NCBI GenBank assembly: GCA_021777105.1
Contig: JAIQZQ010000013.1
Coordinates: forward strand, 1-59,558
Length of the DNA stretch: 59,558 nucleotides
Direction of reading: 5' to 3'
From: Candidatus Anammoxibacter sp.
GTDB lineage: Bacteria; Planctomycetota; Brocadiia; Brocadiales; Anammoxibacteraceae
In this document: piece by piece, positions 24,816 to 35,441 of the stretch
How the letters are laid out: the number at the start of each line of letters is the position of its first letter
Position numbering within the stretch: the stretch's first letter is position 1
Program-made: the position numbers and the translations under genes
The notes under the pieces: model-generated
Told to the model about the DNA's origin: nothing
Databases searched by the model: none
What the model saw: only the letters and a program-made list of their open reading frames with translations

Positions 24816-25463
24816 TTAGCCCTGTTCGCATTCTTCTTGTATCTGCACGTTTGTTCTAACTATTTTAATAAATTCAGGATGTTTTCCAGTGTCGATGTCC
24901 AGTTTGTCCAGGATCTCCTTAGGTTTGGCTGTGCCTTCATTTAAAACTTTAATATGTAAAATCAGCCCGTTTTCAGACCTTTCAATGCCGTTTATTGAAG
25001 GCCTTATATCAAGCTTCTTTTCAATGCGTTTTTTTGTCCTTTTAACAAAGACTTCATTGCTATTTAACAGTTCGCGTATTTTGTTATCATCCGGCGGCTC
25101 TATATTATTTAAAGTTACGTTATAAACAGCTCCGGTTATTTTGCTTTTGGCGTTAAGGGGAATTAGTTCAGGTTGGCTTATAGAGATCCCATCCGGCAGT
25201 TGGCCGGACAATTTATTATAAAAGTCGGAAGGTTTCGTCCACTCCTCAAGCTCTAATTCCAGCGTCTCGTTTAAACCTTCTATTCCAAGTTGCAAGGCCA
25301 GGGGAAATGACAGTTTTGGGCGAGGGTTAAAACCCATTGTCATACTGACAGGGATTTGCGCTCGTCTAAGCGCCCTTTCAAAAAGCCTCATGAAATCGAG
25401 GTGTGATATAAATTTCTTGTCGCTGAATTTTTTAAATCTTAATCTTATTCTCGTTTTTGTCAA
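24816..25463 (-). CDS. DUF2344 / TIGR03936 radical-SAM-linked protein
   Basis: The 215-residue protein begins with RLRFKKFSDKKFISHLDFMRLFERALRRAQIPVS and then GFNPRPKLSFPLALQLGIEG, which define DUF2344. In many bacteria it is fused to or next to a B12-binding radical-SAM protein (TIGR03960) and precedes rng. That radical-SAM gene is absent here; the neighbour is the HPr-EI gene. Its function is unknown, but genomic linkage suggests RNA modification or processing. Confidence 0.88.
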   Translation of the reverse strand: MTKTRIRLRFKKFSDKKFISHLDFMRLFERALRRAQIPVSMTMGFNPRPKLSFPLALQLGIEGLNETLELELEEWTKPSDFYNKLSGQLPDGISISQPELIPLNAKSKITGAVYNVTLNNIEPPDDNKIRELLNSNEVFVKRTKKRIEKKLDIRPSINGIERSENGLILHIKVLNEGTAKPKEILDKLDIDTGKHPEFIKIVRTNVQIQEECEQG

Positions 25464-25531
25464 TGGAAAACCGCCAAAATGTTTTTAAGATCGCAGCCGT
25501 AATTGACTGTTGTTTATCTGACAGGGCTATT

Positions 25532-27580
25532 TTAATTTCCCAAAAGCATTGCCGGCAACACCTCTTTTGTGGCTTCTAAGAGGAATTGGTCGGTCTTTTT
25601 AGGGTCATTAAATTTATAAGCGGTCTCTGCTATCTCTTTTGCCTTTTCATGAGTAATTGAGCGTATGATCTTTTTTACTTCAGGCAGTATGTTTGCCGGC
25701 GCCACGCTGAAAACCTTTAACCCAAGACCGAGAAGAAGGATCGTGTATGGCAATTCGCCGCCCATTTCGCCGCAAAGCCCTACGCTGATATTGTTGTCGT
25801 CCGCCGCGTCTATCACTGTTTTTATTAATCGCAATATGGCCGGGTGGGTAGGCGAATAGAGGTGCGCGACCTTTTCGTTATTCCTGTCAACAGCCAGGGC
25901 GTATTGTATCAGATCATTTGTTCCAATATTAAAAAAATCGACTTCTTTAGCCAGCACATCCGCTAAAATTGCCGCGGATGGAACTTCAATCATAATACCG
26001 ACTTCTATATTCTTGTCAAAAGGCACGTTTTTTTTATCAAGCTCGTCCATTACATCGCGCAATATTGACTTAGCCGTTGCAAGCTCTTCCACGGCGGATA
26101 TCATCGGAAACAAAACTTTTACATTACCCAGCGCCGAGGCCCTTAAAATAGCCCTGATCTGGGACTTGAAGCTGTCAATATGCTCCAGGCTATACCGGAT
26201 TGAGCGCAATCCTAAAAACGGGTTCATTTCCCTCCGGTTTTTGCTAAAAGAGAATTTGTCGCCGCCAAGGTCGCATGTTCTTATAATTATAGGTCTATCT
26301 CCAAGTTCTTTCACGGATTTTGAGTAGGCCTCAAAATGCTCCTCTTCGGTCGGCGGGCAGGTTTTGCCCATATACAGGAACTCTGTCCTGTATAGGCCTA
26401 TACCGGCAGCCCCGTTGCTAATGCTGCTTTTTATCTCTTTAGGGAATTTAATATTTCCCAGCAACTCGATTTCTCGCCCGTCAAGAGTTTCCGCAGGCAG
26501 GTCTTTGAGTTGGGCTGAAAGCTCTTTTTCAAAGATGTGTATCTTGCGGCCTCTTTCCTTATACTCTTTCGCTGTTTTTTTGTCGGGGCGTATTATAACA
26601 ACACCCTTGTTGCCGTCTATAATTATCGTGTCGCCGCCAAACAGGTCTTCCGTGACGTCGCCAAGTCCAACAACCGCCGGAATGCCCAATGCCTTGGCCA
26701 CAATCGCCGTGTGGGAAGTCTTGCCGCCTACATCCGTCACAAAACCTTTTACTTTTTTTACGTCAAGCGACGCCGTTTGCGAAGGGCTTAAATCGTGCGC
26801 GGCCAGAATGACGCCTTTTGTTAAATGGTTTAAATCCTCGCGTTTCTCTCCCATTAAGTTCTTTAACAAACGTTTTTCAATATCATAAATATCTCTTACC
26901 CGTTCCGCCAGATACGGGTCTGATATGCCTTTAAAACGTTTAATATAATCGCGCAACGTTATTGTAACGGCGTATTCAACGCAAAAACTATGTTTTTGAA
27001 TTTTTTCTATAAACTGGTCTTTAAGATGCTGGTCGTTTAGCATCGCCTGGTGAGTGCCGAAAATCTGCCCGATTTCCTTCCCCAATTTATCCGTTACTGT
27101 GTTTTTTAGTTGATTAATCTCTTCCTGCGCGTCTCTAATGCCGTTGTCTAATCGGGATATCTCTTTTGTCAGCTCACCGGGTTCAACAAAATGTTTGGGT
27201 ATAAAATATCCATCCATCGGCAAAACAAACGCCTCGCCTATGACAATGCCCGGATTAACGGAAATGCCCCTCTTTTTTATCATAAAATCTTCATTAAAAT
27301 TATCATTTACAAGTTTTTCCAGCGCGTTTAGCGCGCTTTCATTATCTTCGCCGGACGCTTCTATTACAAGTTTGGTGCCTTTTGCCGCGCCTAAAGTCAG
27401 CAAATCTATAATGCTTTTGCCGTCTACGCGTTTATCTTTTGCGCAAACAGTTATTTCAGACGTAAAGCCGGATGCTTTTTCAACAAACACGGTTGCCGGC
27501 CTGGCGTGGAGCCCCTCTTCGTTTAAAAGGTAGACTTCGCGTTGTAAAATATGAGATTTCTTTTTTTGAGATTTGGACAT
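25532..27580 (-). CDS. ptsI: HPr-enzyme I fusion, phosphoenolpyruvate phosphotransferase
   Basis: The 682-residue protein joins HPr (residues 13-100) to enzyme I (104-682). HPr has the phospho-acceptor His25 in EEGLHARPA and a Ser at 56 in DGKSIIDL, matching the regulatory Ser46 site. EI has the active His290 in [17 protein letters not shown], the PEP-binding region ([16 protein letters not shown]), and the CGEMGG cysteine. It takes phosphate from PEP and passes it through HPr to an EIIA. The only EIIA nearby is PtsN-like, and no EIIB/EIIC permease is present, so a regulatory phosphorelay is more likely than sugar uptake. Confidence 0.93.
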   Translation of the reverse strand: MSKSQKKKSHILQREVYLLNEEGLHARPATVFVEKASGFTSEITVCAKDKRVDGKSIIDLLTLGAAKGTKLVIEASGEDNESALNALEKLVNDNFNEDFMIKKRGISVNPGIVIGEAFVLPMDGYFIPKHFVEPGELTKEISRLDNGIRDAQEEINQLKNTVTDKLGKEIGQIFGTHQAMLNDQHLKDQFIEKIQKHSFCVEYAVTITLRDYIKRFKGISDPYLAERVRDIYDIEKRLLKNLMGEKREDLNHLTKGVILAAHDLSPSQTASLDVKKVKGFVTDVGGKTSHTAIVAKALGIPAVVGLGDVTEDLFGGDTIIIDGNKGVVIIRPDKKTAKEYKERGRKIHIFEKELSAQLKDLPAETLDGREIELLGNIKFPKEIKSSISNGAAGIGLYRTEFLYMGKTCPPTEEEHFEAYSKSVKELGDRPIIIRTCDLGGDKFSFSKNRREMNPFLGLRSIRYSLEHIDSFKSQIRAILRASALGNVKVLFPMISAVEELATAKSILRDVMDELDKKNVPFDKNIEVGIMIEVPSAAILADVLAKEVDFFNIGTNDLIQYALAVDRNNEKVAHLYSPTHPAILRLIKTVIDAADDNNISVGLCGEMGGELPYTILLLGLGLKVFSVAPANILPEVKKIIRSITHEKAKEIAETAYKFNDPKKTDQFLLEATKEVLPAMLLGN

Positions 27581-27814
27581 TTTGGAATTATTTGCGTGTG
27601 CTTAATGAGTTGACGATTGGTATTTCTTATGAATTGCGAGCGGTTTTACATAGGTTGGAAAAATTTTAAAATGATATTTTTCTAATTCGATGCGAATTGC
27701 GCAATTACAGCGTTATGTATTTGCCCGCCTTTAGAACCTTGTTTTGTCAGACAAGACATTAAATTGTCTCTTTTAGGCTAATAGGCTAAGATTAACGCCG
27801 GGCAACTTGAAATG

Positions 27815-28279
27815 TTACTCTTCGTCCACCTCTTTTAACAGGTCTATAATTTCTGCCTTGGTGGAAGCCTCTTTCATAAACTTTCTGAAATCTTCATCTC
27901 TAATTACATTAGAAATTCTTTCTAAAGCGGATAAATGCGTTCCTGCGGAATCGTTTGGTGAAAGCAATAAGAACAGGATGTAGACCGGCTCCCCATCCAG
28001 AGCGTCAAACTCAACCCCGTCAGCGGACCTGGCCACAATGCCGATTATTTCTTTAATGCATGGATGTTTAGTATGAGGGACCGCCACACCTTTTCCAATG
28101 CCCGTGCTTCCCAGCTCTTCCCTTTTGATCAGGGCTTTCATTATATCTTTTATATCTTTTTCCTCTATGCTGTTAGCATCCTTCAATGCGTCAACCATTT
28201 CTTGTATCACTGCAACTTTGTCGGTTGATTTCAAATCAGGAATTATTGCGTCTTCAACAATAAATTCCATTAGTTTCAT
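27815..28279 (-). CDS. ptsN: PtsN-type EIIA protein (nitrogen/fructose PTS)
   Basis: From ATG 28279 (GGAGG seven bases before it) the protein is 154 residues; the upstream extension to 28330 has no binding site. EIIA fold with the active histidine in GKGVAVPHTKHPCI near residue 66 and the typical PVYILFLLLSPND strand. It accepts phosphate from HPr and in other bacteria controls potassium uptake, sigma-54 functions or stress responses by binding partners. It lies between hpf and HPr-EI, as in rpoN-type operons, although rpoN itself is missing. Confidence 0.9.
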   Translation of the reverse strand: MKLMEFIVEDAIIPDLKSTDKVAVIQEMVDALKDANSIEEKDIKDIMKALIKREELGSTGIGKGVAVPHTKHPCIKEIIGIVARSADGVEFDALDGEPVYILFLLLSPNDSAGTHLSALERISNVIRDEDFRKFMKEASTKAEIIDLLKEVDEE

Positions 28280-28511
28280 ATGGGTTCCTCCATGTGTTTT
28301 ATTAAGATGAAAAAAGTTATCCGGCCCCAATAGTAACGCTTGAAAAGGCTGAAAAGGCCGCTAAAGATTGCTTAAAACTGTCCTGAGTATGTTTAAAAGC
28401 TCTTTGTATCTTTGGCAACGGCCCGTTCTTCCGCATTTGGCGGCTATGCCGTCCCTCCAGAGCTTTCAAATACTGTTTGGCGTGTTTTTGCTGGAATGCC
28501 GGATGCGCTCG

Positions 28512-28883
28512 TTATTCCTCATATTCGTCGTATTCGTTTTCTTCTACTTCTTCATCCGTTTCAATATGTTCAGTGATAACGCCTCTCCCTTTCTTCCGGG
28601 AATAGAGCTTTTCCTTATACTTTGTTAATTGTCTTTCTAATTTGTCAACAACCAGATCAATCGACGCGTACATGTCTCGATGCGCAACAACGCCTATGAG
28701 TGTAGGGCCTTTAGATACATTAACAATCATTTCAACCACATGGTTGTCGCCCTCGACGTCTAAAATCATCTGGACATTTCGTATCTTCTCAAAAAACTTT
28801 TCAACTTTCGAAGCCTTTTTTTGAGCGTAATCCTTTATAGCCTTGGTTATCTCCAAATGTCTGCCATGAACCCTAATATCCAA
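28512..28883 (-). CDS. hpf: Ribosome hibernation-promoting factor, short form
   Basis: The 123-residue protein starts MDIRVHGRHLEITKAIKDY, continues with KASKVEKFF and VHEMIVNVSKG-like strands, and has HRDMYASIDLVVDKLERQL, the standard HPF/YfiA core. The acidic tail (about the last 20 residues) replaces the dimerisation domain of long HPF. It binds the 30S decoding region in stationary phase. Placement before ptsN is typical and suggests joint stress control. Confidence 0.93.
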   Translation of the reverse strand: MDIRVHGRHLEITKAIKDYAQKKASKVEKFFEKIRNVQMILDVEGDNHVVEMIVNVSKGPTLIGVVAHRDMYASIDLVVDKLERQLTKYKEKLYSRKKGRGVITEHIETDEEVEENEYDEYEE

Positions 28884-29199
28884 TACTATTTCCTTTCTAT
28901 AAAATTAATTTAAATATTAATTGGTAGCATTTTAAAGTTAAAGATTTTCATTCTACTTTTTTGCGTAAACGCCGTCAAGCAAATATCCTGCGACACAAGT
29001 CGCATTTGCCTGCCAAATAAATTGAGATTCAGGCGGGCGATATACTTTTTTATTTATTTTAGCGCGCCTGCATAGCGGCCTTTATAAAAAACTTTTATAT
29101 TGTTTGCTGTTTTTATGTATAATTGTGAGCCTTTTGGCGCTTTTCAGACAATTTTCAGCATCCTACATAACATTATTATACATCAACTTTTTATTTATT
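28884..29199. other. Divergent intergenic region between hpf and uvrA
   Basis: AT-rich. Contains a perfect TATAAT at 29118-29123 on the plus strand without a good -35. If used, it would place the uvrA start at ATG 29200, not at the upstream ATG 29104. Confidence 0.45.
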
Positions 29200-31725
29200 A
29201 TGGCAAATAACGATAGTTTTATTTCAATTAGCGGGGCTAAGGAGCATAACCTCAAAGGATTTGACGTCAAAATCCCTCGCGATAAGCTTGTTGTTGTCAC
29301 GGGTGTAAGCGGCTCCGGCAAGTCGTCCCTGGCGTTTGACACTATTTACGCCGAGGGGCAACGCAGGTATATAGAGAGTCTTTCTTCTTACGCGCGTCAA
29401 TTTCTTGACCAGATGCAAAAGCCTGATGTGGAACATATAGACGGCCTGCCGCCAACCATATCCATTGAGCAAAATCGCGGCTCCCTGAATCCGAGGTCAA
29501 CGGTTGGCACGGTAACGGAGGTGTACGACTATTTGAGGCTTTTATTTGCCAAAGCCGGCTCGCCGCACTGCTATGTTTGCGGCCTTGAAATCGCCAAACA
29601 GAGCCCTGAAGAGATTATGCAAAAGGTGATGGACGCCGAGGACGGGTCTAAAATAATGGTTTTGGCCCCTGTAATCAAAGGCCGCAAGGGCGAACATCTT
29701 GAGGTTATTGATACCATTAAACGCAAAGGGTTTGTAAAAGCCAGAATTGACGGCGAACTGGTTGACGTTGACAATCATAAGAAGCTCGGCAGGTATAAAG
29801 TTCACGATATCGAAGTGGTTATAGACAGGCTGATAATTAAGCCTGATATAAAGCTAAGGTTGCTGAATTCAATTAAAACAGGACTTGATATGGGGCAGGG
29901 GGCCTTGATTATTGCCGGCGAAATCGGCGGCAAATGGAGCGACAAGGTTTATAGCAAATACTTTGCCTGCCCTGATTGCGGCATCGGCTTTAAGGAGCTG
30001 TCGCCGCGTCTGTTTTCATTTAACAGTCCATATGGCGTATGCCCTGATTGCAAAGGGCTTGGGAGGCAATACAGCGAAGATGATGAAGACTTTTCGCTGG
30101 AATCGTCCACTCTTTGCAAAACTTGCTCAGGAGCCAGGTTAAACAAGGAAGCGTTGTCGGTTGAGATTGGCGGCAAAAAGATTAGCGAAGTAACCTCTAA
30201 AACTATTGAAGAGTTGATTGAATTTGTTAATAATCTGGACTTTAAGGGTAAATATAAACAGATCTCAAAACAGATACTAAAAGAAATTTCGAGCCGGCTC
30301 TCATTTATGAATGAAGTGGGCCTGCGCTATTTGACGTTAGACAGGGCTTATTGCACGCTTTCAGGGGGCGAGGCGCAGCGCGTTCGCCTTGCCACTCAGG
30401 TGGGCTCCGGCATTGTAGGTGTATGTTATGTGCTGGACGAACCCACAATCGGCCTGCATCAGCGTGACAATGATCAGTTGATTAGCGTGCTTAAACGGCT
30501 AAAAGATAAAGGGAACACTGTGATAATTATTGAGCACGACGAGGCTGTGATCAGAAAGGCTGATTATATTCTGGATCTGGGGCCGGGAGCGGGAGCCCAC
30601 GGGGGCGAGTTGATAGCTGAGGGCTCATTAAAGCAATTACTTTCTGATAAAAACTCTATTACTGCTAAATACCTCAAACACAATGCGGAGAAAAAAGAGT
30701 CAAATTACAAACGAACCCCTGATCCCGCCAAAATAATAAGGATAAAAGGGGCAAGCGAGAATAATTTGAAATCGGTAAACGCAGAGTTTCCGCTTGGTGT
30801 TTTCTGTTGCGTCACCGGCGTATCAGGTTCAGGCAAAAGCACGCTTGTTTGCGATATTCTGCGCAAGGTTCTTGCGCGCGAACTTTACAAAAGCAAAGCA
30901 AATCCGGGGAAACACTCAAAAATAACAGGCATTGAACTTATAGACAAAATTATCGAAATCGACCAGGCTCCCATTGGAAGAACGTCCCGGTCAAATCTCG
31001 CCACTTACACCAAACTGTTCAGTTTCATAAGGGCGATATTCGCAATGACAAAAGACTCCAAAATGCGGGGATACATCCAGGGCAGGTTTAGTTTTAACGT
31101 CGCCGGCGGCAGGTGCGAAAACTGTCTGGGCCAGGGCCTGAAAAAGATAGAGATGAACTTTCTGCCGAATATGCGCGTGCTTTGCGATGTGTGCAAAGGC
31201 AAGAGGTACACAAAAGAGACTTTGCAAATAATGTATAAGAATAAGAATATTTCCGATGTGCTTGAGATGTGCGTTGATGAAGCTTATGAGTTTTTCAGGA
31301 ATTTTCCGCATGTTGAGCGTATCTTAAAGACGCTTAAGGATGTTGGCCTGGGCTATATAACCCTTGGTCAATCCGGCACAACGCTTTCAGGCGGCGAGGC
31401 GCAACGAATGAAACTGGCGTCGGAACTGGCCAAGCGCGACACCGGCAAGACGTTTTACATACTGGACGAACCAACCACCGGTCTCCATTTTGCCGATATC
31501 CGGAAACTTCTAAACATACTTAACAAACTTGTGTCGCTAGGAAACACGGTTGTCATTATTGAGCATAATCTGGACATTATAAAATATGCTGACCACATAA
31601 TCGACCTCGGCCCGGAAGGAGGCGACAAAGGCGGCGAAATCATAGCCACAGGCTCGCCCGCCGAGGTTGCAAAGAACCCTAACTCATACACCGGGCAATA
31701 TCTACGCGAGGTTTTGTCGGCGTGA
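29200..31725 (+). CDS. uvrA: Excinuclease ABC subunit A, shortened form
   Basis: From ATG 29200 the protein is 841 residues; the extension to 29104 is hydrophobic and unlike UvrA. Walker A motifs are GVSGSGKS (35-42) and a second copy near residue 540. Signatures LSGGEAQR occur in both halves. The UvrB-binding region (about 121-245) is present. The first zinc module has Cys257, 260, 281 and 284, but only about 21 residues separate it from CKTCSGARL, where typical UvrA proteins have about 120. That gap accounts for the length deficit against the usual 940. It recognises bulky DNA lesions with UvrB. Confidence 0.93.
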   Translation: MANNDSFISISGAKEHNLKGFDVKIPRDKLVVVTGVSGSGKSSLAFDTIYAEGQRRYIESLSSYARQFLDQMQKPDVEHIDGLPPTISIEQNRGSLNPRSTVGTVTEVYDYLRLLFAKAGSPHCYVCGLEIAKQSPEEIMQKVMDAEDGSKIMVLAPVIKGRKGEHLEVIDTIKRKGFVKARIDGELVDVDNHKKLGRYKVHDIEVVIDRLIIKPDIKLRLLNSIKTGLDMGQGALIIAGEIGGKWSDKVYSKYFACPDCGIGFKELSPRLFSFNSPYGVCPDCKGLGRQYSEDDEDFSLESSTLCKTCSGARLNKEALSVEIGGKKISEVTSKTIEELIEFVNNLDFKGKYKQISKQILKEISSRLSFMNEVGLRYLTLDRAYCTLSGGEAQRVRLATQVGSGIVGVCYVLDEPTIGLHQRDNDQLISVLKRLKDKGNTVIIIEHDEAVIRKADYILDLGPGAGAHGGELIAEGSLKQLLSDKNSITAKYLKHNAEKKESNYKRTPDPAKIIRIKGASENNLKSVNAEFPLGVFCCVTGVSGSGKSTLVCDILRKVLARELYKSKANPGKHSKITGIELIDKIIEIDQAPIGRTSRSNLATYTKLFSFIRAIFAMTKDSKMRGYIQGRFSFNVAGGRCENCLGQGLKKIEMNFLPNMRVLCDVCKGKRYTKETLQIMYKNKNISDVLEMCVDEAYEFFRNFPHVERILKTLKDVGLGYITLGQSGTTLSGGEAQRMKLASELAKRDTGKTFYILDEPTTGLHFADIRKLLNILNKLVSLGNTVVIIEHNLDIIKYADHIIDLGPEGGDKGGEIIATGSPAEVAKNPNSYTGQYLREVLSA

Positions 31726-31730
31726 TTCCA

Positions 31731-31780
31731 GGCTGGAGCAATCTTGTAGATTGCTCCAAAACGTTTTAAAACCTTTTGCG
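31731..31780. repeat. GGAGCAATCTTGTAGATTGCTCC hairpin repeat, copy 1
   Basis: Perfect 10-bp stem GGAGCAATCT / AGATTGCTCC with loop TGT, then AAAACGTTTTAAAACCTTTTGCG. Related copies are at 35315-35365 and 37608-37645, with an inverted relative at 693-719. Position six bases after uvrA suggests terminator-like or REP use. Confidence 0.8.
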
Positions 31781-31782
31781 CC

Positions 31783-32076
31783 CTAAGGCTCATAATAAAT
31801 TGGTTCTCCAAGGTCTTTGAGGGAAAAATTGTAGAAAGCGTGATGCCCATCATAATCAAGCACGCGCAAATCGTCCGTTTGATGCAGGTCGCCCAGCACT
31901 ACATCATAATGATTGCCATATTTCTCCTTAACTTTATCTTCAGGAACTTCATAGGCTATAAATTTCTTAATGCCTTTTGTGGCGAATTTACTGATTAATT
32001 TTGGATTGTTTAGAGAATCATACGAAGTTAACACTAAAAGAGTCCCCGAACCTGTAAAAAACATGCCCGCTTTCAT
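31783..32076 (-). CDS. Small conserved protein of unknown function
   Basis: The 97-residue protein starts MKAGMFFTGSGTLLVLTSYDS and contains KGIKKFIAYEVPEDKVKEKYG and VLGDLHQTDDLRVLDYDGHH. I recall near-identical small proteins in anaerobes, usually annotated only as conserved or cytosolic. The composition is soluble and the sequence well constrained, so it is a real gene. It is convergent with uvrA (58 bp) and stands alone. Confidence 0.75.
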   Translation of the reverse strand: MKAGMFFTGSGTLLVLTSYDSLNNPKLISKFATKGIKKFIAYEVPEDKVKEKYGNHYDVVLGDLHQTDDLRVLDYDGHHAFYNFSLKDLGEPIYYEP

Positions 32077-32234
32077 AATATTATCCCCCTTTCATTTGCT
32101 TGCGAAACGTCTCAAATCCGCAAAAAATAGCAGAAATAAATTAAGATTATCAACCTATTATTAATTCTATTCCGCTTTTCCGGGAAAAACAAATTTGCTT
32201 GTCAATTTTAAATATTTAAGCAAAAACAGGCATT

Positions 32235-32283
32235 AAAAAAGGCCGCCTGAATCATGCTAATATTGCTGATTCAAGGCGGCCTT
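32235..32283 (-). terminator. Terminator after the PKD-protein gene
   Basis: On the minus strand AAGGCCGCCTTGAATC pairs with GATTCAGGCGGCCTT (one bulged base) around a loop of about 14 bases, followed by a T run (AAAAAA on the plus strand at 32235-32240). Confidence 0.85.
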
Positions 32284-32332
32284 CTGTTTCTGCCTGATGC
32301 TCGCTTTGCGCCTTATTAGATTGAGGTTGTTA

Positions 32333-35260
32333 TTACTTCTGAGTAATAACAACCGGCTCGGCGTCTTTTGTTTTAAATATAATCTCACCGTTCTTTGTCC
32401 TGAATCCAAACTTGAACTGGAATTCAGCCGTGCCCGTAGGCCCTGTCTTTTTCTTTTTAGGGCTTACCTTTGCGCCTTTTCCTTTGACTGACGATTGTAT
32501 TTGAACGCCGGAGACTGGGTCTCCATTCTTATCCAGAGCCGTCACAACAGCTATGTTCTTTCTTAAAGACCTTTTGGCTGATTTAGGCTCTACTTTCAGC
32601 GATATGCCGGAGCCTTCCGTTGGCGTGGGTGTCGGCGTTCCCACAATGCCGTCTTTCATTTCTATATTCAAAATTACAGTCTCTGAAACTTTAACTTTAA
32701 CCTTTTTAAGCGCATCCTCAAACCCTTCCTTTGAGGCAAGCAGTGTATAGTCTCCCTCTGGAACCTGAAGGGTATATGTCCCGTCATTTAATGTAGACGT
32801 TTCGGCGACTTTGGTATCGTCGCTGTTAAGGACTATTTTTGCATCCGGTATTGCGGTTTTGCTCTTTTGGCCGGTCACCTTGCCTCTGACAAATCCAAAA
32901 TCTTCTCCGCTCGGCATGGCCACAAACGCAGGTTTCGTCACAGTGTCAAATCCTTTGGCGTTCTGAACCGTCAGGCTTACGGTAAACGCCTGATCAGGAG
33001 AGCCTAAATATGTATGCTTAGGGCTCTTTTCCGAGCTCTTTTCGCTGCCGTCTCCAAAGTCCCATTCTAATGCCGTTATTTTGTTGTCTGGAGAAGATGA
33101 TATATTGATAAATTTAACAGTCAAAGAATTCGTTTCTTTTTCTGCCGTTACACCCACTATCGAAGCTCTCTCTTTTTCTTTGCCCTTGCCTTTTTTATCA
33201 TCATCGCTATTGTCGTCTTTGCTTTTATCGTCATCATCGCCATTGTCATCTTCACTGTCGTCATCCTGGTCGGGATCGTCGTCTTGCGTCCTATTGTTAA
33301 CGGCAAACGCGGCTGTAGGCGCGTCGCCTTCCGTCACGGTCACAAGACTTGTTTTGGTTGCGATTGATGTTCCGTTTTTGCCGCTAACCGTGAGTTTAAC
33401 AGTAAATTGACCCGGCGTTTTAAATGTGTGAACAGGATTTTGGTCAAGGCTCACATTGTTGTCGCCGAATTCCCAGGCATAGTTTGATATCTCGCCGCTT
33501 GAAAGGTCAAAAAAGTGCGTTGTAAACGGCGCGTTGCCTGTTAACGGCTCCGCCGTAAACGCGGCTGTCGGCTCTTCGCCTTCATTCACGGTTATCAAAT
33601 TAATTTTCTCTTCAACCCCTGTTCCGTTTGCTCCGCTTACCAGTAGTTTCGGGTTGTAAAATCCAGGGGAAAGGTAACTATGCGTTGGGTTCCGAAGGCT
33701 GCTTACGGCTCCGTCTCCAAAGCTCCATGTCCAGTTTGACACATTGCCTGTTGACAAATCGTTAAATTGCACATTAAGCGGCCCAAATCCGGTTAGCGGA
33801 CTTGCCTCAAATTCCGCTTTAGGCGGCCCTTCGCTCTCGATATTAATCAGGTTTGTTTTGGTCTCCACATCCGTTCCCGATTGGTTGCTAACCATTAAAG
33901 TCACTGTGTAGATGCCGGGTATATTATATCTATATTTAGGGCTCTCTTTAGAGCTTGATCCTCCGTCTCCGAACAACCATGCAAAGCTTGACGGTTTGCC
34001 CGCGGATAAATTGTTAAACTGGACATCAATCGGCGCAAACCCGGATGTTGGGTTTGCGTTAAACTCAGCCGTGGGCTTGGGCAACTCCTCAACCGTTATA
34101 AGGTTAGTCTGTTTAAGTGCGTCAGTGCCGCATTTGGCTGTAATTTTAAGCTCTACGCTGAACACTCCGGCTACCTTGTACTCATGACTAGGGTTCTGCT
34201 TGTCGCTTACGTCTCCGTCTCCAAAGTCCCATTGCCACCCCGTGGGGTCGCCGGTTGAAAGATCGGTAAACTTTACATTTAACGGCGCAAAACCCGATGT
34301 CTTGTCCACATTAAAGGCAGGGTTGCACTTGCCAATGCTCGCCACATCAATAAGGTTTACCTGTTCGTCTGTGTCGCACCCATTGCTATTGCAAACTTTT
34401 AGTTTTACATTGAAATTTCCAGATACCTTATAAGTGTGGGTTGGATTTTGCGTGGAGCTAATTCCGCCATCTCCAAACTCCCATGCCCAGCTTGTTGGCT
34501 TGCCTTCTGATAAGTCTATAAAAGTCACTGTTAATGGCTCAAATCCGCCTGTTGGGTCCGCCTCAAATTTAGAGGTAGGTTTAATTGTTGGTGTAGGGGT
34601 AACCGTTTCAGTTTCAGTTGGCGAAGGAGCAGGGCTAGGCGTCGGAGTCACGCTCGGACTCGGCGTTGGTGTCGCGGCTACAGCGAACCAGTTTATGTTG
34701 TTGCCCCCATCGGTTGAGCTTGTTGGGTTTATTGTCTCTGAATTCTGATTGTTTGAATCTTTTACATCAACGAACGATATATTTTTTATTTCCAAAGGAT
34801 TGACATTCCATTGCGTTCCGGCAATTGTGCTTCTTAGTTTCATCAGATTGCCGGAAGCCCCGGCTAAAGTCCAGGCGCCGGTTATGATCTGCGTTTTGCC
34901 CGCTTCAAAATTTAATTGTTTGCCTGCTTGTGTAGCTGTAAAGTTAACAAATGTGTTTGCGCCGGTTATTGTTGATGCCGCCGCCCCCATAAACTCCACA
35001 GCCCCGCCTGAGCCTCCACTGAATGACCCGGTGTTGGCCCAATCGCCGCCTATCTTAATCGTCCCCGTGGTTTGCGTAAGCGAACCGGCGTTGCTCATTC
35101 CCTCTTCAGGCAGGTTTAGCGTGCCGTCGTTTACATTTAGAGTCGAACCGGTTTCTGTTACAATTCCTGCTGCGTTGGTATATGTTAAATTGAGAAAATT
35201 TATTATCAAAAACGCAAACATAGCTGCTAAAATAAGTCTAAATCTTGTTTTTTGCATCAT
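32333..35260 (-). CDS. Secreted multi-PKD-domain surface protein
   Basis: The 975-residue protein has a signal peptide (about 1-30), then a beta-rich domain (35-190) that resembles autotransporter-like repeats. A TPTPSPS linker and six PKD domains follow; five are consecutive and carry W-x-F-G-D-G or D-N cores. An Asp-rich linker (about 35 residues, DDDPDQDDDSEDD style) separates PKD five from PKD six. A carboxypeptidase-regulatory-like domain (VRGKVTGQ...PDAKIVL) and a C-terminal Big-1-like domain end the protein. It probably sits outside the cell as adhesin or structural protein. No catalytic domain and no anchor motif are visible. Confidence 0.88.
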   Translation of the reverse strand: MMQKTRFRLILAAMFAFLIINFLNLTYTNAAGIVTETGSTLNVNDGTLNLPEEGMSNAGSLTQTTGTIKIGGDWANTGSFSGGSGGAVEFMGAAASTITGANTFVNFTATQAGKQLNFEAGKTQIITGAWTLAGASGNLMKLRSTIAGTQWNVNPLEIKNISFVDVKDSNNQNSETINPTSSTDGGNNINWFAVAATPTPSPSVTPTPSPAPSPTETETVTPTPTIKPTSKFEADPTGGFEPLTVTFIDLSEGKPTSWAWEFGDGGISSTQNPTHTYKVSGNFNVKLKVCNSNGCDTDEQVNLIDVASIGKCNPAFNVDKTSGFAPLNVKFTDLSTGDPTGWQWDFGDGDVSDKQNPSHEYKVAGVFSVELKITAKCGTDALKQTNLITVEELPKPTAEFNANPTSGFAPIDVQFNNLSAGKPSSFAWLFGDGGSSSKESPKYRYNIPGIYTVTLMVSNQSGTDVETKTNLINIESEGPPKAEFEASPLTGFGPLNVQFNDLSTGNVSNWTWSFGDGAVSSLRNPTHSYLSPGFYNPKLLVSGANGTGVEEKINLITVNEGEEPTAAFTAEPLTGNAPFTTHFFDLSSGEISNYAWEFGDNNVSLDQNPVHTFKTPGQFTVKLTVSGKNGTSIATKTSLVTVTEGDAPTAAFAVNNRTQDDDPDQDDDSEDDNGDDDDKSKDDNSDDDKKGKGKEKERASIVGVTAEKETNSLTVKFINISSSPDNKITALEWDFGDGSEKSSEKSPKHTYLGSPDQAFTVSLTVQNAKGFDTVTKPAFVAMPSGEDFGFVRGKVTGQKSKTAIPDAKIVLNSDDTKVAETSTLNDGTYTLQVPEGDYTLLASKEGFEDALKKVKVKVSETVILNIEMKDGIVGTPTPTPTEGSGISLKVEPKSAKRSLRKNIAVVTALDKNGDPVSGVQIQSSVKGKGAKVSPKKKKTGPTGTAEFQFKFGFRTKNGEIIFKTKDAEPVVITQK

Positions 35261-35314
35261 TTTTGTCTCCTTTTATAAATTAAAATGGCGAACATGCAAT
35301 TTTAAATAATTTCT

Positions 35315-35365
35315 GGTTGGAGCAATCTTGTAGGATGCTCCGAAACGTTTGTAACGCCATTTGCG
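35315..35365. repeat. GGAGCA hairpin repeat, copy 2
   Basis: GGAGCAATCTTGTAGGATGCTCC followed by GAAACGTTTGTAACG; same order of parts as the copy at 31731, with one stem mismatch. Lies between the PKD gene and the endosialidase-type gene. Confidence 0.75.
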
Positions 35366-35441
35366 ATTTCCCGGCATCATTATCTTGATCGTGATTAATA
35401 ATCCTGTGGCTATGTCTATAGGGCTACGCATACAAGAAGAT

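Noticed and set aside
29104..29199. N-terminal extension of UvrA
   Set aside because: Hydrophobic and unlike UvrA; the family start matches ATG 29200, and a TATAAT lies inside the extension.
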